Positions 36,517-44,346 of a stretch of 64,000 nt of DNA are shown in pieces (position 1 is the stretch's first letter; every line of letters begins with the position of its first letter). Source of the DNA: Deltaproteobacteria bacterium (GTDB lineage Bacteria; Myxococcota_A; UBA9042; DTJE01); contig JAKPOP010000023.1 of the NCBI GenBank assembly GCA_029547805.1, positions 18,028 to 82,027 of the forward strand. Direction: 5' to 3'. The position numbers were made by a program, and so were the translations under genes. The notes beneath the pieces are model-generated. The model was not told the DNA's origin. It saw nothing but the letters and a program-made list of their open reading frames with translations, and ran no database searches.

Positions 36517-36557
36517 CGGGAGACAGGACTCGAACCCGCGACGTCCACCTTGGCAAC
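36515..36557 (-). repeat. Truncated tRNA-Gly copy (putative att site)
   Basis: Reproduces the acceptor 3' strand, T-arm, variable loop and 3' half of the anticodon arm through GCC of tRNA-Gly; compared with 38018-38060 it differs at three positions. The D-arm and 5' acceptor strand are absent, so it is not a functional tRNA. Confidence 0.8.
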
Positions 36558-36652
36558 CGGAACTCCCCCCGAAAAGTCGGTGAGGATGGAACCCGATCCG
36601 GAGCTAGTTCCTTGCGGAAGCGACCTGCCTTCCTGAGCCTTGCGCCGCACGT

Positions 36653-36667
36653 TGTTAGTTGCTAACA
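36653..36667. promoter_or_regulatory. Palindromic operator upstream of the toxin-antitoxin genes
   Basis: TGTTAG-TTG-CTAACA, a perfect 6-bp inverted repeat with a 3-base centre, 30 bases before the toxin start. Toxin-antitoxin operons are usually repressed by their own antitoxin at such a site; here the partner encoded by 37022-37456 has an HTH domain. Confidence 0.5.
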
Positions 36668-36696
36668 TCACGTCCGGTGGCACCGGGGCGAAGCCC

Positions 36697-37018
36697 TTGA
36701 AGACACCGAAACTGGCCCGGCAGGAGCTGCTCATCCGGGTATCACGGGCCATCGAATCCGGCGAGTACCGGATCCTGCCGCACGCTCGGCAGCGGTGCGA
36801 CGAACGTCAGGTCTCGCCCCCGGACATCGAGACGGCGCTCCAGGCCGGGCGGTACGTGCCCTAGCCGGGATCGCTACGACGACCAGTACCGGGACTGGTC
36901 GTACTGCTTCGAGGGCGCCTCGGTCGATGGCGACCCGTTACGGGTGGTCGTCGCCTTCGAGGACTGGATGCTCGTGGTCACCGTGGTCGCGCTGGGCCAG
37001 GGTGCCAAGGAGGGATAA
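36697..37018 (+). pseudogene. DUF4258-type toxin, split by a +1 frameshift at CCC-TAG-C
   Basis: Frame one, from TTG at 36697, reads MKTPKLARQELLIRVS through HARQRCDERQVSPPDIETALQ and stops at TAG 36862-36864. The rest of the domain (SRDRYDDQYRDWSYCFEG, then LRVVVAFEDWMLVVTVVAL) continues one base further on from 36863 to the TAA at 37016-37018. Joined, they give about 106 residues with the His-Ala-Arg-x-R-x-x-x-R start and the VVVAF core of DUF4258 toxins, RelE/HigB-like in role. The junction CCC-TAG-C lets tRNA-Pro slip to CCT, as at known bacterial +1 sites with CCC before a stop. It may be a dead gene, a base-call error or programmed frameshifting. It ends three bases before the antitoxin. 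Confidence 0.6.
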
Positions 37019-37021
37019 GCC

Positions 37022-37456
37022 ATGGCCGACATCCTTACCATGGAACTGGGCTTCCCCATCCTGCTCGTGAACCCCCCGATGATCGAGGTCAGGGGCGAGC
37101 GCGTGCCCGACATCAACCTGAGGGCGCTCCAGGAGGCCGCCTTCCGCTTGCTGGTCGTCAAGCCCGGCCGCCTGACCGGGGCCGAGGTGCGCTTCATCCG
37201 CAAGCACCTGCGGATGCGACAGGCCGACCTCGCGCGTGTCCTGAACATGGCGAACCATTCGGTCGTGTCGCAGTGGGAAGGCCGCGAAGACGACCCAGCG
37301 GGGATGGATTACAACACGGAGGTGCTGCTCCGGATCTGGATGGCCGCGAAGGTCGGACAGGCGGATCGCCTCCTCGAACTGCTGGAGCAGTTGAAGAACC
37401 TGTCCCCCGAGGCATCTCGGGAGCCCTTGCACGTCTCGCTGGAGGACGCGGCCTGA
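37022..37456 (+). CDS. XRE-family antitoxin/regulator (MqsA/HigA-like)
   Basis: 144 residues. The helix-turn-helix is FIRKHLRMRQADLARVLNMANHSVVSQWE (here residues about 57-85), the XRE pattern. The N-terminal LLVVKPGRLTGAEVRF segment is typical of the C-terminal domain of MqsA-like antitoxins, but the zinc-binding cysteines of MqsA are absent. It would neutralise the upstream toxin and repress the operon at the palindrome. The toxin-first order matches higBA and mqsRA. Confidence 0.8.
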   Translation: MADILTMELGFPILLVNPPMIEVRGERVPDINLRALQEAAFRLLVVKPGRLTGAEVRFIRKHLRMRQADLARVLNMANHSVVSQWEGREDDPAGMDYNTEVLLRIWMAAKVGQADRLLELLEQLKNLSPEASREPLHVSLEDAA

Positions 37457-37559
37457 CGATGACCTTCACGGCGAAACGGAGCCTGCACCTCGCATTCATG
37501 TCCTCGTTCACGTAACCGCATGGCCGCGCCTCGGCCAGGGCCGGAATCCAGCCCTGTTT

Positions 37560-37697
37560 CATGGCCACGCGGCTGTCCGTCCAACAAGTGATCCCGACGT
37601 TCGAACGAAAGGGTCTGATCCCGCGGGAACCCGGCGTGGCACGGTCGATCCGGGTCCACAACTCGTCGGGAAGGAGGGGCTTTGCCATGCCCCTCAT
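37560..37697 (-). pseudogene. Remnant of an IS5-family transposase N-terminus
   Basis: The minus strand begins MRGMAKPLLPDELWTRID, which matches the usual first residues of IS5-group DDE transposases (MAKPLLPDxLWxRI). Downstream the reading degenerates (possible SNVGITCW, compare GMTCW in the family), and no DDE core remains. The rest of 37457-38017 has no other gene. An imperfect inverted pair TGATTGG/CCAATCA spans about 37740-37795. Confidence 0.4.
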
Positions 37698-37982
37698 GTC
37701 GCCTCCCTTGGCCACGAACGCCAGACTCACGACATGGTTTGATTGGACGCTCCTGGTGGGGGGATGAACGCTCGGGGTGACCAATCACAGGGACTCGCAC
37801 TGGCGCCAGGGTGCGTGCCCCGCGCCAGCACGTGGGCGTCACGAAAGATGGGCGGTCCTCGCCAAGAGGCCCTGCGGCCCCCAACCCCGGATTCCAACCC
37901 GCCCGAACCCCATTGCTTCGACCCGCCCTGCGACTCGGGCGAGTGCTGCGACCGACACGGGAAAATCGATGCTGTCAGACAC

Positions 37983-38010
37983 GAAAAAGCCCCGGGGTCA
38001 CCGGGGCTTC
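37983..38010 (-). terminator. Intrinsic terminator of tRNA-Gly
   Basis: On the minus strand, GAAGCCCCGG, a short loop, CCGGGGCTT and then TTTTC follow the tRNA 3' end by about ten bases. Strong stem plus T-tract. Confidence 0.8.
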
Positions 38011-38016
38011 ATCGCG

Positions 38017-38089
<73 letters not shown>

Positions 38090-38114
38090 CTGGTTTTCAA
38101 CAGAGCCGAGGCGG

Positions 38115-38142
38115 ATTCTAGCCAGCAGCGCCCCCCTGTCAA
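38115..38142 (-). promoter_or_regulatory. Promoter of tRNA-Gly
   Basis: Minus strand TTGACA (38137-38142), 16-base spacer, TAGAAT (38115-38120), about 26 bases before the mature 5' end. One of the best sigma70 matches in the window. Confidence 0.7.
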
Positions 38143-38162
38143 GGAAAAAGTGGAGTCGCGCC

Positions 38163-38191
38163 TTGCGGCCGGCGCCGATTTCCGGTAAGGT
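38163..38191 (+). promoter_or_regulatory. Promoter of the DEAD-box helicase gene, near-leaderless
   Basis: TTGCGG (38163-38168), 17-base spacer, TAAGGT (38186-38191). The expected transcript start is within about two bases of the ATG at 38200, and no Shine-Dalgarno sequence lies between, so the mRNA may be leaderless. Confidence 0.45.
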
Positions 38192-38199
38192 CCCGCCCG

Positions 38200-39633
38200 A
38201 TGATGGATCCGGAAGCACCAGGATCACCCGTCACCACCTTCGAGGCCCTGGGCCTGGATCCCCTGGTGCTCCAGGGGGTCCGGGATGCGGGGTACCAGAA
38301 CCCCCTCCCGGTCCAGACCGAGTCCTTCGCCCCCGCCCGGGAGGGACGGCACGTCGTCGTGCAGTCCCGCACCGGCAGCGGCAAGACGGCGGCCTTCGTG
38401 CTGCCGCTCCTGCACCGGATCGACTTCTCCTCCCGGAAGCCCCAGGTGCTGGTCCTGGCCCCGACGCGGGAACTGGCCCTCCAGGTCCACGAGGAGTTCC
38501 AGCGCCTGGGCCGATACTGCGGACTGCTGTCGGTCTGCATCTACGGCGGCACCCGCTACCAGGAACAACTGGATGCCCTGGCGTCCGGCGTACAGGTCGT
38601 CGTGGGCACCCCCGGCCGGGTGCTGGACCACCAGCGCCGAGGCACGTTCCGCACGGCGGACATTCGGGCCCTGGTTCTGGACGAGGCCGACGAGATGCTG
38701 TCGGCGGGCTTCTACGAGGACATCCGGAAGGTGCTGGCAGCCCTCCCGGGACTCCGGCAGGTGCTGCTGTTCAGCGCCACGCTGCCGGAGCACCTGATGC
38801 AGTTGATCGGGCGTTTCATGCCCAACGCGGTGCGGCTGGACCTCTCCCAGGACCGGGTGGACGTGGACCGGATCGAGAACGTCGGCTACCCGGTGGACCC
38901 GACCGGGAGCAAGTTGCGGACCCTGCTGGCGGTGCTGGAGGCCGAGGACCCCCGGGCCGCGATCGTCTTCTGCAACACCCGGGCCGAGACGGAGCGGGTG
39001 ACGGCCTACCTGCGTCGCCGGGGCTTCGATGCGGCCCTGCTGAACAGCGACCTGAGCCAGACCGACCGGGAGCGGGTGATGGCCCGCATGAGGTCGGGAC
39101 GGCAGCGCCTGCTCGTGGCCACCGACATCGCGGCCCGGGGCATCGACATCTCGTTCCTGCCCTGCGTGATCCACTTCGACCTGCCCCAGGACGTCCAGCA
39201 GTACATCCACCGGACCGGCAGGACGGGGCGGGTGGACCGCATGGGGCGGGCCATCTCGCTGCTGACCATCACCGACACCCAGTCCCTGCGCCGACTGGAG
39301 TGGACCTACGGGATTCGCCTGAAGATGCTCGAGACCCCCAGCCGGGAGGAGACGCTGAAGATGCTGGCCGAACGCCGTGTCCGGGAACTGAAGGAGATGA
39401 TCGAGGCCGGCCGGGTCATCCCGGAGGAGTTCCTGGCCATCGCCCGGGAGATCCTGGAGGACCCCGATGCGCCGCGGCTGGTCGCCTCCCTGGTCGATGC
39501 CTGGCTCACGCAGGCCTCCGAGGAACCCCGCCGGCCAGAACCCTCGGAGGCTCCCCGACGCGATCCTCCTCCGAGTTCCCGACCCGCCGGCGGCAACGGC
39601 CCGCGAGAGGGGGGACGGCGTCGCCGCCGCTGA
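38200..39633 (+). CDS. DEAD-box ATP-dependent RNA helicase
   Basis: 477 residues with all motifs in order: Q motif region NPLPVQTESF, motif I SRTGSGKTAAF, Ia PTRELALQ, Ib TPGRVLD, II LDEADEML, III SAT, IV IVFCNTRAE, V ATDIAARGIDI, VI HRTGRTGR. The last 50 residues are Pro/Arg/Gly-rich and end GGRRRRR, a basic RNA-binding tail. RhlE/DeaD-type enzymes unwind RNA in ribosome assembly and decay. It stands alone downstream of tRNA-Gly, transcribed in the opposite direction. Confidence 0.94.
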   Translation: MMDPEAPGSPVTTFEALGLDPLVLQGVRDAGYQNPLPVQTESFAPAREGRHVVVQSRTGSGKTAAFVLPLLHRIDFSSRKPQVLVLAPTRELALQVHEEFQRLGRYCGLLSVCIYGGTRYQEQLDALASGVQVVVGTPGRVLDHQRRGTFRTADIRALVLDEADEMLSAGFYEDIRKVLAALPGLRQVLLFSATLPEHLMQLIGRFMPNAVRLDLSQDRVDVDRIENVGYPVDPTGSKLRTLLAVLEAEDPRAAIVFCNTRAETERVTAYLRRRGFDAALLNSDLSQTDRERVMARMRSGRQRLLVATDIAARGIDISFLPCVIHFDLPQDVQQYIHRTGRTGRVDRMGRAISLLTITDTQSLRRLEWTYGIRLKMLETPSREETLKMLAERRVRELKEMIEAGRVIPEEFLAIAREILEDPDAPRLVASLVDAWLTQASEEPRRPEPSEAPRRDPPPSSRPAGGNGPREGGRRRRR

Positions 39634-39682
39634 TCGGGAAGCGTCCTCGCTCCGTCTCCTTCCACATAGCCCCCGATGGCGC

Positions 39683-39711
39683 TTTTCAGGAGCCGGCGAC
39701 CGGAATAGACT
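39683..39711 (+). promoter_or_regulatory. Promoter of the NAD(P)HX repair gene
   Basis: TTTTCA (39683-39688), 17-base spacer, TAGACT (39706-39711), 21 bases before the ATG at 39733. Confidence 0.5.
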
Positions 39712-39732
39712 CCGGGGCTCGGGAGGGCTCCC

Positions 39733-41277
39733 ATGCGACTCCTCGATGCCCGCACCACCCGGGAACTGGACCGCGAGGCGATCCAGGACCGGGGCATTCC
39801 CGGGCCGGTCCTCATGGAGCGGGCAGGAACCGCCGTGGCCCAGGCCGTCCGGGAGGTGGCCCGGCCGGGACGACCGGTGCTGATCCTCTGCGGCCCGGGC
39901 AACAATGGGGGGGACGGGCTCGTGGCGGCACGAATGCTGGCCACCTGGGGCATCCCGGTCCGAGTGGCCCTGCTGGCCCGCAAGGACGACCTCCGGGGCG
40001 ATGCGCGGCTCCAGGTGCCCCCCCTGGAGGGGCTGCCGGTGGACCTCGAGGAGTGCCCGGACGGCATCCCCGAGTCCTTCTGGGACCACGAGGCGGGAGC
40101 AGTGGTCGATGCCCTCTTTGGCACCGGCCTGACCCGTCCGCTGGAGGGTCCCTTCCGGGACGCGGTGGAACGGGCGTCGGCCCTCCCCTGCCCCAGGATC
40201 GCCGTGGACATCCCCTCGGGCGTGGACTCGGACCACGGTCGCGTCCCGGGCCCGGCCTTCCAGGCGGACCTGACCATCACCTTCGAGACGCTCAAGGTGG
40301 GGCACTTCGCCTGGCCCGGCCGCGCCCGCTGCGGAACCGTGCGCATCGTCCCCATCGGCCTCCCCGAGGACCTGGTCGCCCGGGCCCCCGGAGTGCTGCT
40401 GGTCTGCGCGGCGGATGCAAGCCGGGCCTTTCCCCCCCGGGACCCGGGGGCCTTCAAGAATCAATACGGCCACCTGCTCGTCGTGGGGGGCCTGCGGGGA
40501 AAGGTGGGCGCGGTCCTGCTGGCGGGGCAGGCAGCGCTCCGGGCCGGGGCGGGTCTGGCGACCCTCGCGGTGGAGACCCGGGCCGCCGACGTCCTGGAGG
40601 GCCGGGTCCCGGACCTCATGGTCGAGGTGGCCTGGAAGGAGGCCGGGGACTGGATCGAACCGGCGATGCCCGACCTCCAGGGCTTCGTCCAGCGCTACTC
40701 TGCGGCGGTCGTGGGCCCGGGCCTGGGTACCCGTCCGGGAACGGCCTCCCTGCTCCGGGACCTCCTGGCCACACGCCTTCCACTGGTCCTGGATGCCGAT
40801 GCCCTCAACGTGCTGGCGACGGACCCGGACCTGCGCCCGGCCATGCATTGCGTTGCGACCCCCCATCCGGGTGAGGCAGGCCGCCTGCTGGGCCTCCCGA
40901 CCGCCGCAGTGCAGGAGGACCGCATGTCCGCGGCCGACGCCCTGACCCGCCGCCTGGAATGCGTGGTCGTGCTCAAGGGGGCCTCGACGGTCGTCGCCTC
41001 CCGCGACGGACGCCGGGCCATCGTCCCCACGGGGGGCCCGGGCCTCGCGGTGGCCGGTACCGGGGATGTCCTCTCGGGGGTCCTGGGAGCCTTGCTGGCC
41101 CGGGGAATGGACCCCTTCGACGCGGCCTGCGCCGGGGCGTGGATCCATGGCCGCGCGGGGGACCTGGCCACGGAGATGCGGACCGAGTGGGGGGTCCTGG
41201 CATCGGACGTCCTCGATCGCATCCCCGCCGCCATCGCCGCCGCCCGCGCCGAATCCCCGAGGGAGAAAGCGCCATGA
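39733..41277 (+). CDS. nnr: Bifunctional NAD(P)H-hydrate epimerase / ADP-dependent NAD(P)H-hydrate dehydratase
   Basis: 514 residues. The N-terminal YjeF-N domain has LMERAGTAVAQA and CGPGNNGGDGLVAARML, the epimerase site. The C-terminal ribokinase-like dehydratase has NQYGHLLVVGG, GKVGAVLLAGQAALRAGAG, ATPHPGEAGRLLG and GTGDVLSGVLGALLARG with the catalytic Asp. The enzyme repairs hydrated NADH and NADPH in the cytosol. First gene of a short operon; its stop overlaps the next ATG. Confidence 0.94.
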   Translation: MRLLDARTTRELDREAIQDRGIPGPVLMERAGTAVAQAVREVARPGRPVLILCGPGNNGGDGLVAARMLATWGIPVRVALLARKDDLRGDARLQVPPLEGLPVDLEECPDGIPESFWDHEAGAVVDALFGTGLTRPLEGPFRDAVERASALPCPRIAVDIPSGVDSDHGRVPGPAFQADLTITFETLKVGHFAWPGRARCGTVRIVPIGLPEDLVARAPGVLLVCAADASRAFPPRDPGAFKNQYGHLLVVGGLRGKVGAVLLAGQAALRAGAGLATLAVETRAADVLEGRVPDLMVEVAWKEAGDWIEPAMPDLQGFVQRYSAAVVGPGLGTRPGTASLLRDLLATRLPLVLDADALNVLATDPDLRPAMHCVATPHPGEAGRLLGLPTAAVQEDRMSAADALTRRLECVVVLKGASTVVASRDGRRAIVPTGGPGLAVAGTGDVLSGVLGALLARGMDPFDAACAGAWIHGRAGDLATEMRTEWGVLASDVLDRIPAAIAAARAESPREKAP

Positions 41278-42167
41278 CCCGCCCTCGGGCCCTGCTGGTG
41301 ACGATGCGCCCGGCCCAGTGGGTCAAGAACGTCTTCGTGATGGCCCCGGCCGTCTTCGCCCGGGCCCACAGCCTGGGACACCCGGAGGTCTTCGCCCGGG
41401 CCTTGCTGGCCACGGCGGTCTTCATCCTGCTGTCGGGAGCCGTCTACGTGATGAACGACGTCCTGGACGTCGAAAAGGACCGCCTCCACCCCGTGAAGCG
41501 CCTGCGGCCCATCGCCTCCGGAGCCTTGCCGGTGGACCGGGCCGTCGCCGGCGGACTGCTCTGCCTGGCGGCCTCCTGGGCCCTCGGATACCTCCTGGGC
41601 CCGGGCTTTCTTCTGACCTCCCTGGCCTACCTGGTCCTCAACGTCGCCTACAGCATGTCCTGGAAGCACATCGCCTACCTGGACGTCCTGTCCATCGCCC
41701 TGGGCTTCCTGCTCCGGGTCCTGGCCGGGTCCTTCGCCATCGGCCTGGCCCTGGACGAGGTCTCGGTCTTCCTGTTGCTGTGCACGTTCCTGGTGGCCCT
41801 CTACCTGGCCCTGGGCAAGCGTCGCCACGAACTCGCCTCCATGGGAAACGGCGTGGACCAGTCCGCCCGGCCGGCCCTCCGCCAGTACCGGCTCCATCAT
41901 CTGGACCTGGCCCTCCGGGTCCTTGCGGGGGTCACCCTGGCGGTCTATGCCGTGTACACCGTGGCGCCCCAGACCCGGCAGTACTTCGGTCATGCCCGGC
42001 TGGCCTGGACCATCCCCTTCGTGGCCGTCGGGCTCCTGCGCTTCCTGGTGCTGCTGAAGCGGTCCGGCGAGTCCCGGAGTCCCACGGACGTGATGATCCG
42101 GGACCCCTGGTTCCTGGCAAACGGGATCGCCTATGGCGTCACCGCTGCACTGGTCATCTACCTGTGA
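41274..42167 (+). CDS. UbiA-family decaprenyl-phosphate phosphoribosyltransferase-like protein
   Basis: 297 residues, about nine helices. MRPAQWVKNVFVMAP at the start and NDVLDVEKDRLHPVKRLRP followed by IASG is the first Asp-rich motif in the form found in decaprenyl-phosphate 5-phosphoribosyltransferases. YLDVLSIALGFLLRVLAG and a LALGKRRHEL loop carry the second motif. These integral membrane enzymes transfer phosphoribose from PRPP to a polyprenyl phosphate for arabinose-type glycan precursors. No DprE-like partner is present in the window, so the product is inferred from motif form only. Confidence 0.85.
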   Translation: MTRPRALLVTMRPAQWVKNVFVMAPAVFARAHSLGHPEVFARALLATAVFILLSGAVYVMNDVLDVEKDRLHPVKRLRPIASGALPVDRAVAGGLLCLAASWALGYLLGPGFLLTSLAYLVLNVAYSMSWKHIAYLDVLSIALGFLLRVLAGSFAIGLALDEVSVFLLLCTFLVALYLALGKRRHELASMGNGVDQSARPALRQYRLHHLDLALRVLAGVTLAVYAVYTVAPQTRQYFGHARLAWTIPFVAVGLLRFLVLLKRSGESRSPTDVMIRDPWFLANGIAYGVTAALVIYL

Positions 42168-42184
42168 AGGAGGCATCGGGAACC

Positions 42185-42622
42185 ATGCCAGCCGCCCATC
42201 GCGTTCCCCTGGGCAGGCCTTCCTGGAGACGCATGCTGGTCCTGACCGTGCTGGCAACCGGCTGTGCCTCGGCCCCGAAGACCCAGGCGGACCGGCTCCG
42301 GGAGATGCTGGAGGTGCTGGCGGAGTCTCACCAGCGGGACTCCGCCTTCCTGGTCCGCCTGAATCCCGTGCCCTGCGGATGCCCCGAGTGGGAGGTCCAC
42401 CTGGAGGGACGATGGCATCGGGCCTTCCTGGAACCCTCCGGCGATCCGGTCGAGGCGATCCGAAAGGAACTCCAGGACCCCGACGGAAGGGCCCTGCCCC
42501 GGACCATCCGGGTCCTCGGGAAACTCTCCACCGGCGTCCGGATGTCCGACAACCGGACCCAGTGCCTGGTCCTGAAGGTCTTCGGCCCCTGCCAGGACGA
42601 GGAGTGCGAACCCGTACCGTGA
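42185..42622 (+). CDS. Small lipoprotein, function unknown
   Basis: 145 residues with a lipobox (LTVLATGCASAPK). The mature part has PCGCPEWEVHLEGRWHRAFLE and a C-terminal NRTQCLVLKVFGPCQDEEC with paired cysteines. I do not recognise it. GGAGG lies about eleven bases upstream; an in-frame ATG at 42233 would give a shorter signal. Confidence 0.7.
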   Translation: MPAAHRVPLGRPSWRRMLVLTVLATGCASAPKTQADRLREMLEVLAESHQRDSAFLVRLNPVPCGCPEWEVHLEGRWHRAFLEPSGDPVEAIRKELQDPDGRALPRTIRVLGKLSTGVRMSDNRTQCLVLKVFGPCQDEECEPVP

Positions 42623-42659
42623 ACAGGCGTCCCCGCGAGGGGGCCGCCAGGAGGCGACC

Positions 42660-44324
42660 ATGGACCGACTGATCGAGTGCGTCCCGAACTTCAGCGAGGG
42701 ACGAGACCGGACCACCATCGACGCCATCACCGCTGCCATGGAACGGGCGGGGGCCAAGGTGCTGGACGTGGAGATGGGCGCCGCGGCGAATCGCACCGTG
42801 GTGACCCTTGCCGGGCCCCCGGAAACGGTCCTGGAGGCCGCCTTCGAGGGGATCCGGACCGCCGCCGATCGGATCGACATGACCCGCCATCACGGCGAGC
42901 ACCCCCGCCTTGGCGCCACCGACGTCTGCCCCCTGGTGCCCCTCCGTGGCGTCACGCTGGAGGAGTGCGCGGCCCTGGCCCGGTCCCTGGGGGAACGGGT
43001 GGGGCGCGAACTGGGCATCCCGGTCTTCCTCTACGAGGCGGCCGCCACCCGCCCGGAGCGGACGAGCCTCGCGACCATTCGCCAGGGGGAATACGAGGGG
43101 TTGGAGGCCCGCCTCCAGGACCCTGACTGGCAGCCCGACTTCGGCCCGGCCCGGTTCCTGCCCCGGACCGGCGCGGTGGTCATCGGCGCCCGGCCCATCC
43201 TGATCGCCTACAACGTGAACCTGAACACCCGGGACCGGACCCTGGCCAGCCGCATCGCCGTCCGGGTCCGGGAGGCCGGCGGCATCGCCCGAGGAACCGA
43301 CGGGGAGCGGCTGCTGGACCCCGAGGGGCGCCCCGTGAAGGTCCCTGGAACCCTCCGGGCGGTTCGGGCCGTCGGCTGGGTGATCGACGAGTACGGCATT
43401 GCCCAGGTCAGCGTGAACCTGCTCGATCACCGGGTGACGCCGCTCCACGAGGTCTTCGAGGAGGTCCGGCGCCAGGCCGACTCCCTGGGGGTGCGGGTGA
43501 CGGGCAGCGAGGTGGTGGGCCTCCTGCCGCTGGAGGCGCTGCTCCAGGCAGGACGCCATTACCTGGAACGGCAGGGGGCCTGTCCCGAAGCCCCGGAACC
43601 CGATCTGGTCCACCTCGCGGTCCGATCCCTGGGTCTCCACGACGCCAGGCCCTTCGACCCCCGGCGAAAGGTCATCGAGTACCGACTCGAGGAGGGGGAG
43701 TCCCGGCTCACGGACCTCCCGGTCACGGACTTCGTGCACCGGGTCTCCGGCGATGCCCCCACCCCGGGCGGCGGGTCGGTGGCGGCCCTTGCCGGTGCCC
43801 TGGGATCGGCCCTGGTGGCGATGGTCGGCAACCTGACCTGGCGACGGCCCGAGCGGAAGGACGACCGGGAGGAACTGGCCAGACTGGCCCGGGAGGCCCA
43901 GAACCTCAAGGAGCGACTGCTCCGGGGGGTCCACGAGGACAGCGCGGCCTTCGACGCCATTCTGGCGGCCCGGAGGCTCCCCCAGGGCACCGACTCCGAG
44001 AAGGCGGCCCGGGCCGAGGCCATCCGCCGGGCGGAGCAGCGGGCCGTGGAGGTCCCCTGGGAGACCCTGGAGGCTGCCGCCCGGGTGGCGGAACTGGCTG
44101 CCCAGGCCGTCGCCGTCGGCTACGAGCAGTGCCGTTCCGACGCCGGGGCGGCCGCAGCAATGGCCGTGGCTGCCGCCGAGGGGGCCGCCCTGAACGTCCG
44201 AATCAACCTGGTGGGTCGCACCGACCCCGAGGCAGAGTCCCTTCGACGCCAGGCCCTGGAGGTCCTCTCCCGGGCACGGGGGGCCGGGCACGCGGCCCTG
44301 TCGGCCCTCGACGCCACACTCTGA
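42660..44324 (+). CDS. Bifunctional glutamate formimidoyltransferase / formimidoyl-THF cyclodeaminase
   Basis: 554 residues. The N-terminal formiminotransferase (about 1-300) opens IECVPNFSEGRD and has DMTRHHGEHPRLGATDVCPLVPL and GVRVTGSEVVGLLPLEAL. The C-terminal all-helical cyclodeaminase (about 350-554) has SGDAPTPGGGSVAALAGALG, the folate site. The fused enzyme channels the formimino group from N-formiminoglutamate to tetrahydrofolate, the last step of one histidine degradation route, as in animals and some bacteria. No hut genes are adjacent. Perfect AGGAGG site. Confidence 0.95.
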   Translation: MDRLIECVPNFSEGRDRTTIDAITAAMERAGAKVLDVEMGAAANRTVVTLAGPPETVLEAAFEGIRTAADRIDMTRHHGEHPRLGATDVCPLVPLRGVTLEECAALARSLGERVGRELGIPVFLYEAAATRPERTSLATIRQGEYEGLEARLQDPDWQPDFGPARFLPRTGAVVIGARPILIAYNVNLNTRDRTLASRIAVRVREAGGIARGTDGERLLDPEGRPVKVPGTLRAVRAVGWVIDEYGIAQVSVNLLDHRVTPLHEVFEEVRRQADSLGVRVTGSEVVGLLPLEALLQAGRHYLERQGACPEAPEPDLVHLAVRSLGLHDARPFDPRRKVIEYRLEEGESRLTDLPVTDFVHRVSGDAPTPGGGSVAALAGALGSALVAMVGNLTWRRPERKDDREELARLAREAQNLKERLLRGVHEDSAAFDAILAARRLPQGTDSEKAARAEAIRRAEQRAVEVPWETLEAAARVAELAAQAVAVGYEQCRSDAGAAAAMAVAAAEGAALNVRINLVGRTDPEAESLRRQALEVLSRARGAGHAALSALDATL

Positions 44325-44346
44325 TGGCCGCACTGGAGGAAGGCGT

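Noticed and set aside
36515..36557. Second functional tRNA-Gly gene
   Set aside because: Lacks the 5' acceptor strand and D-arm; only the 3' part is present.
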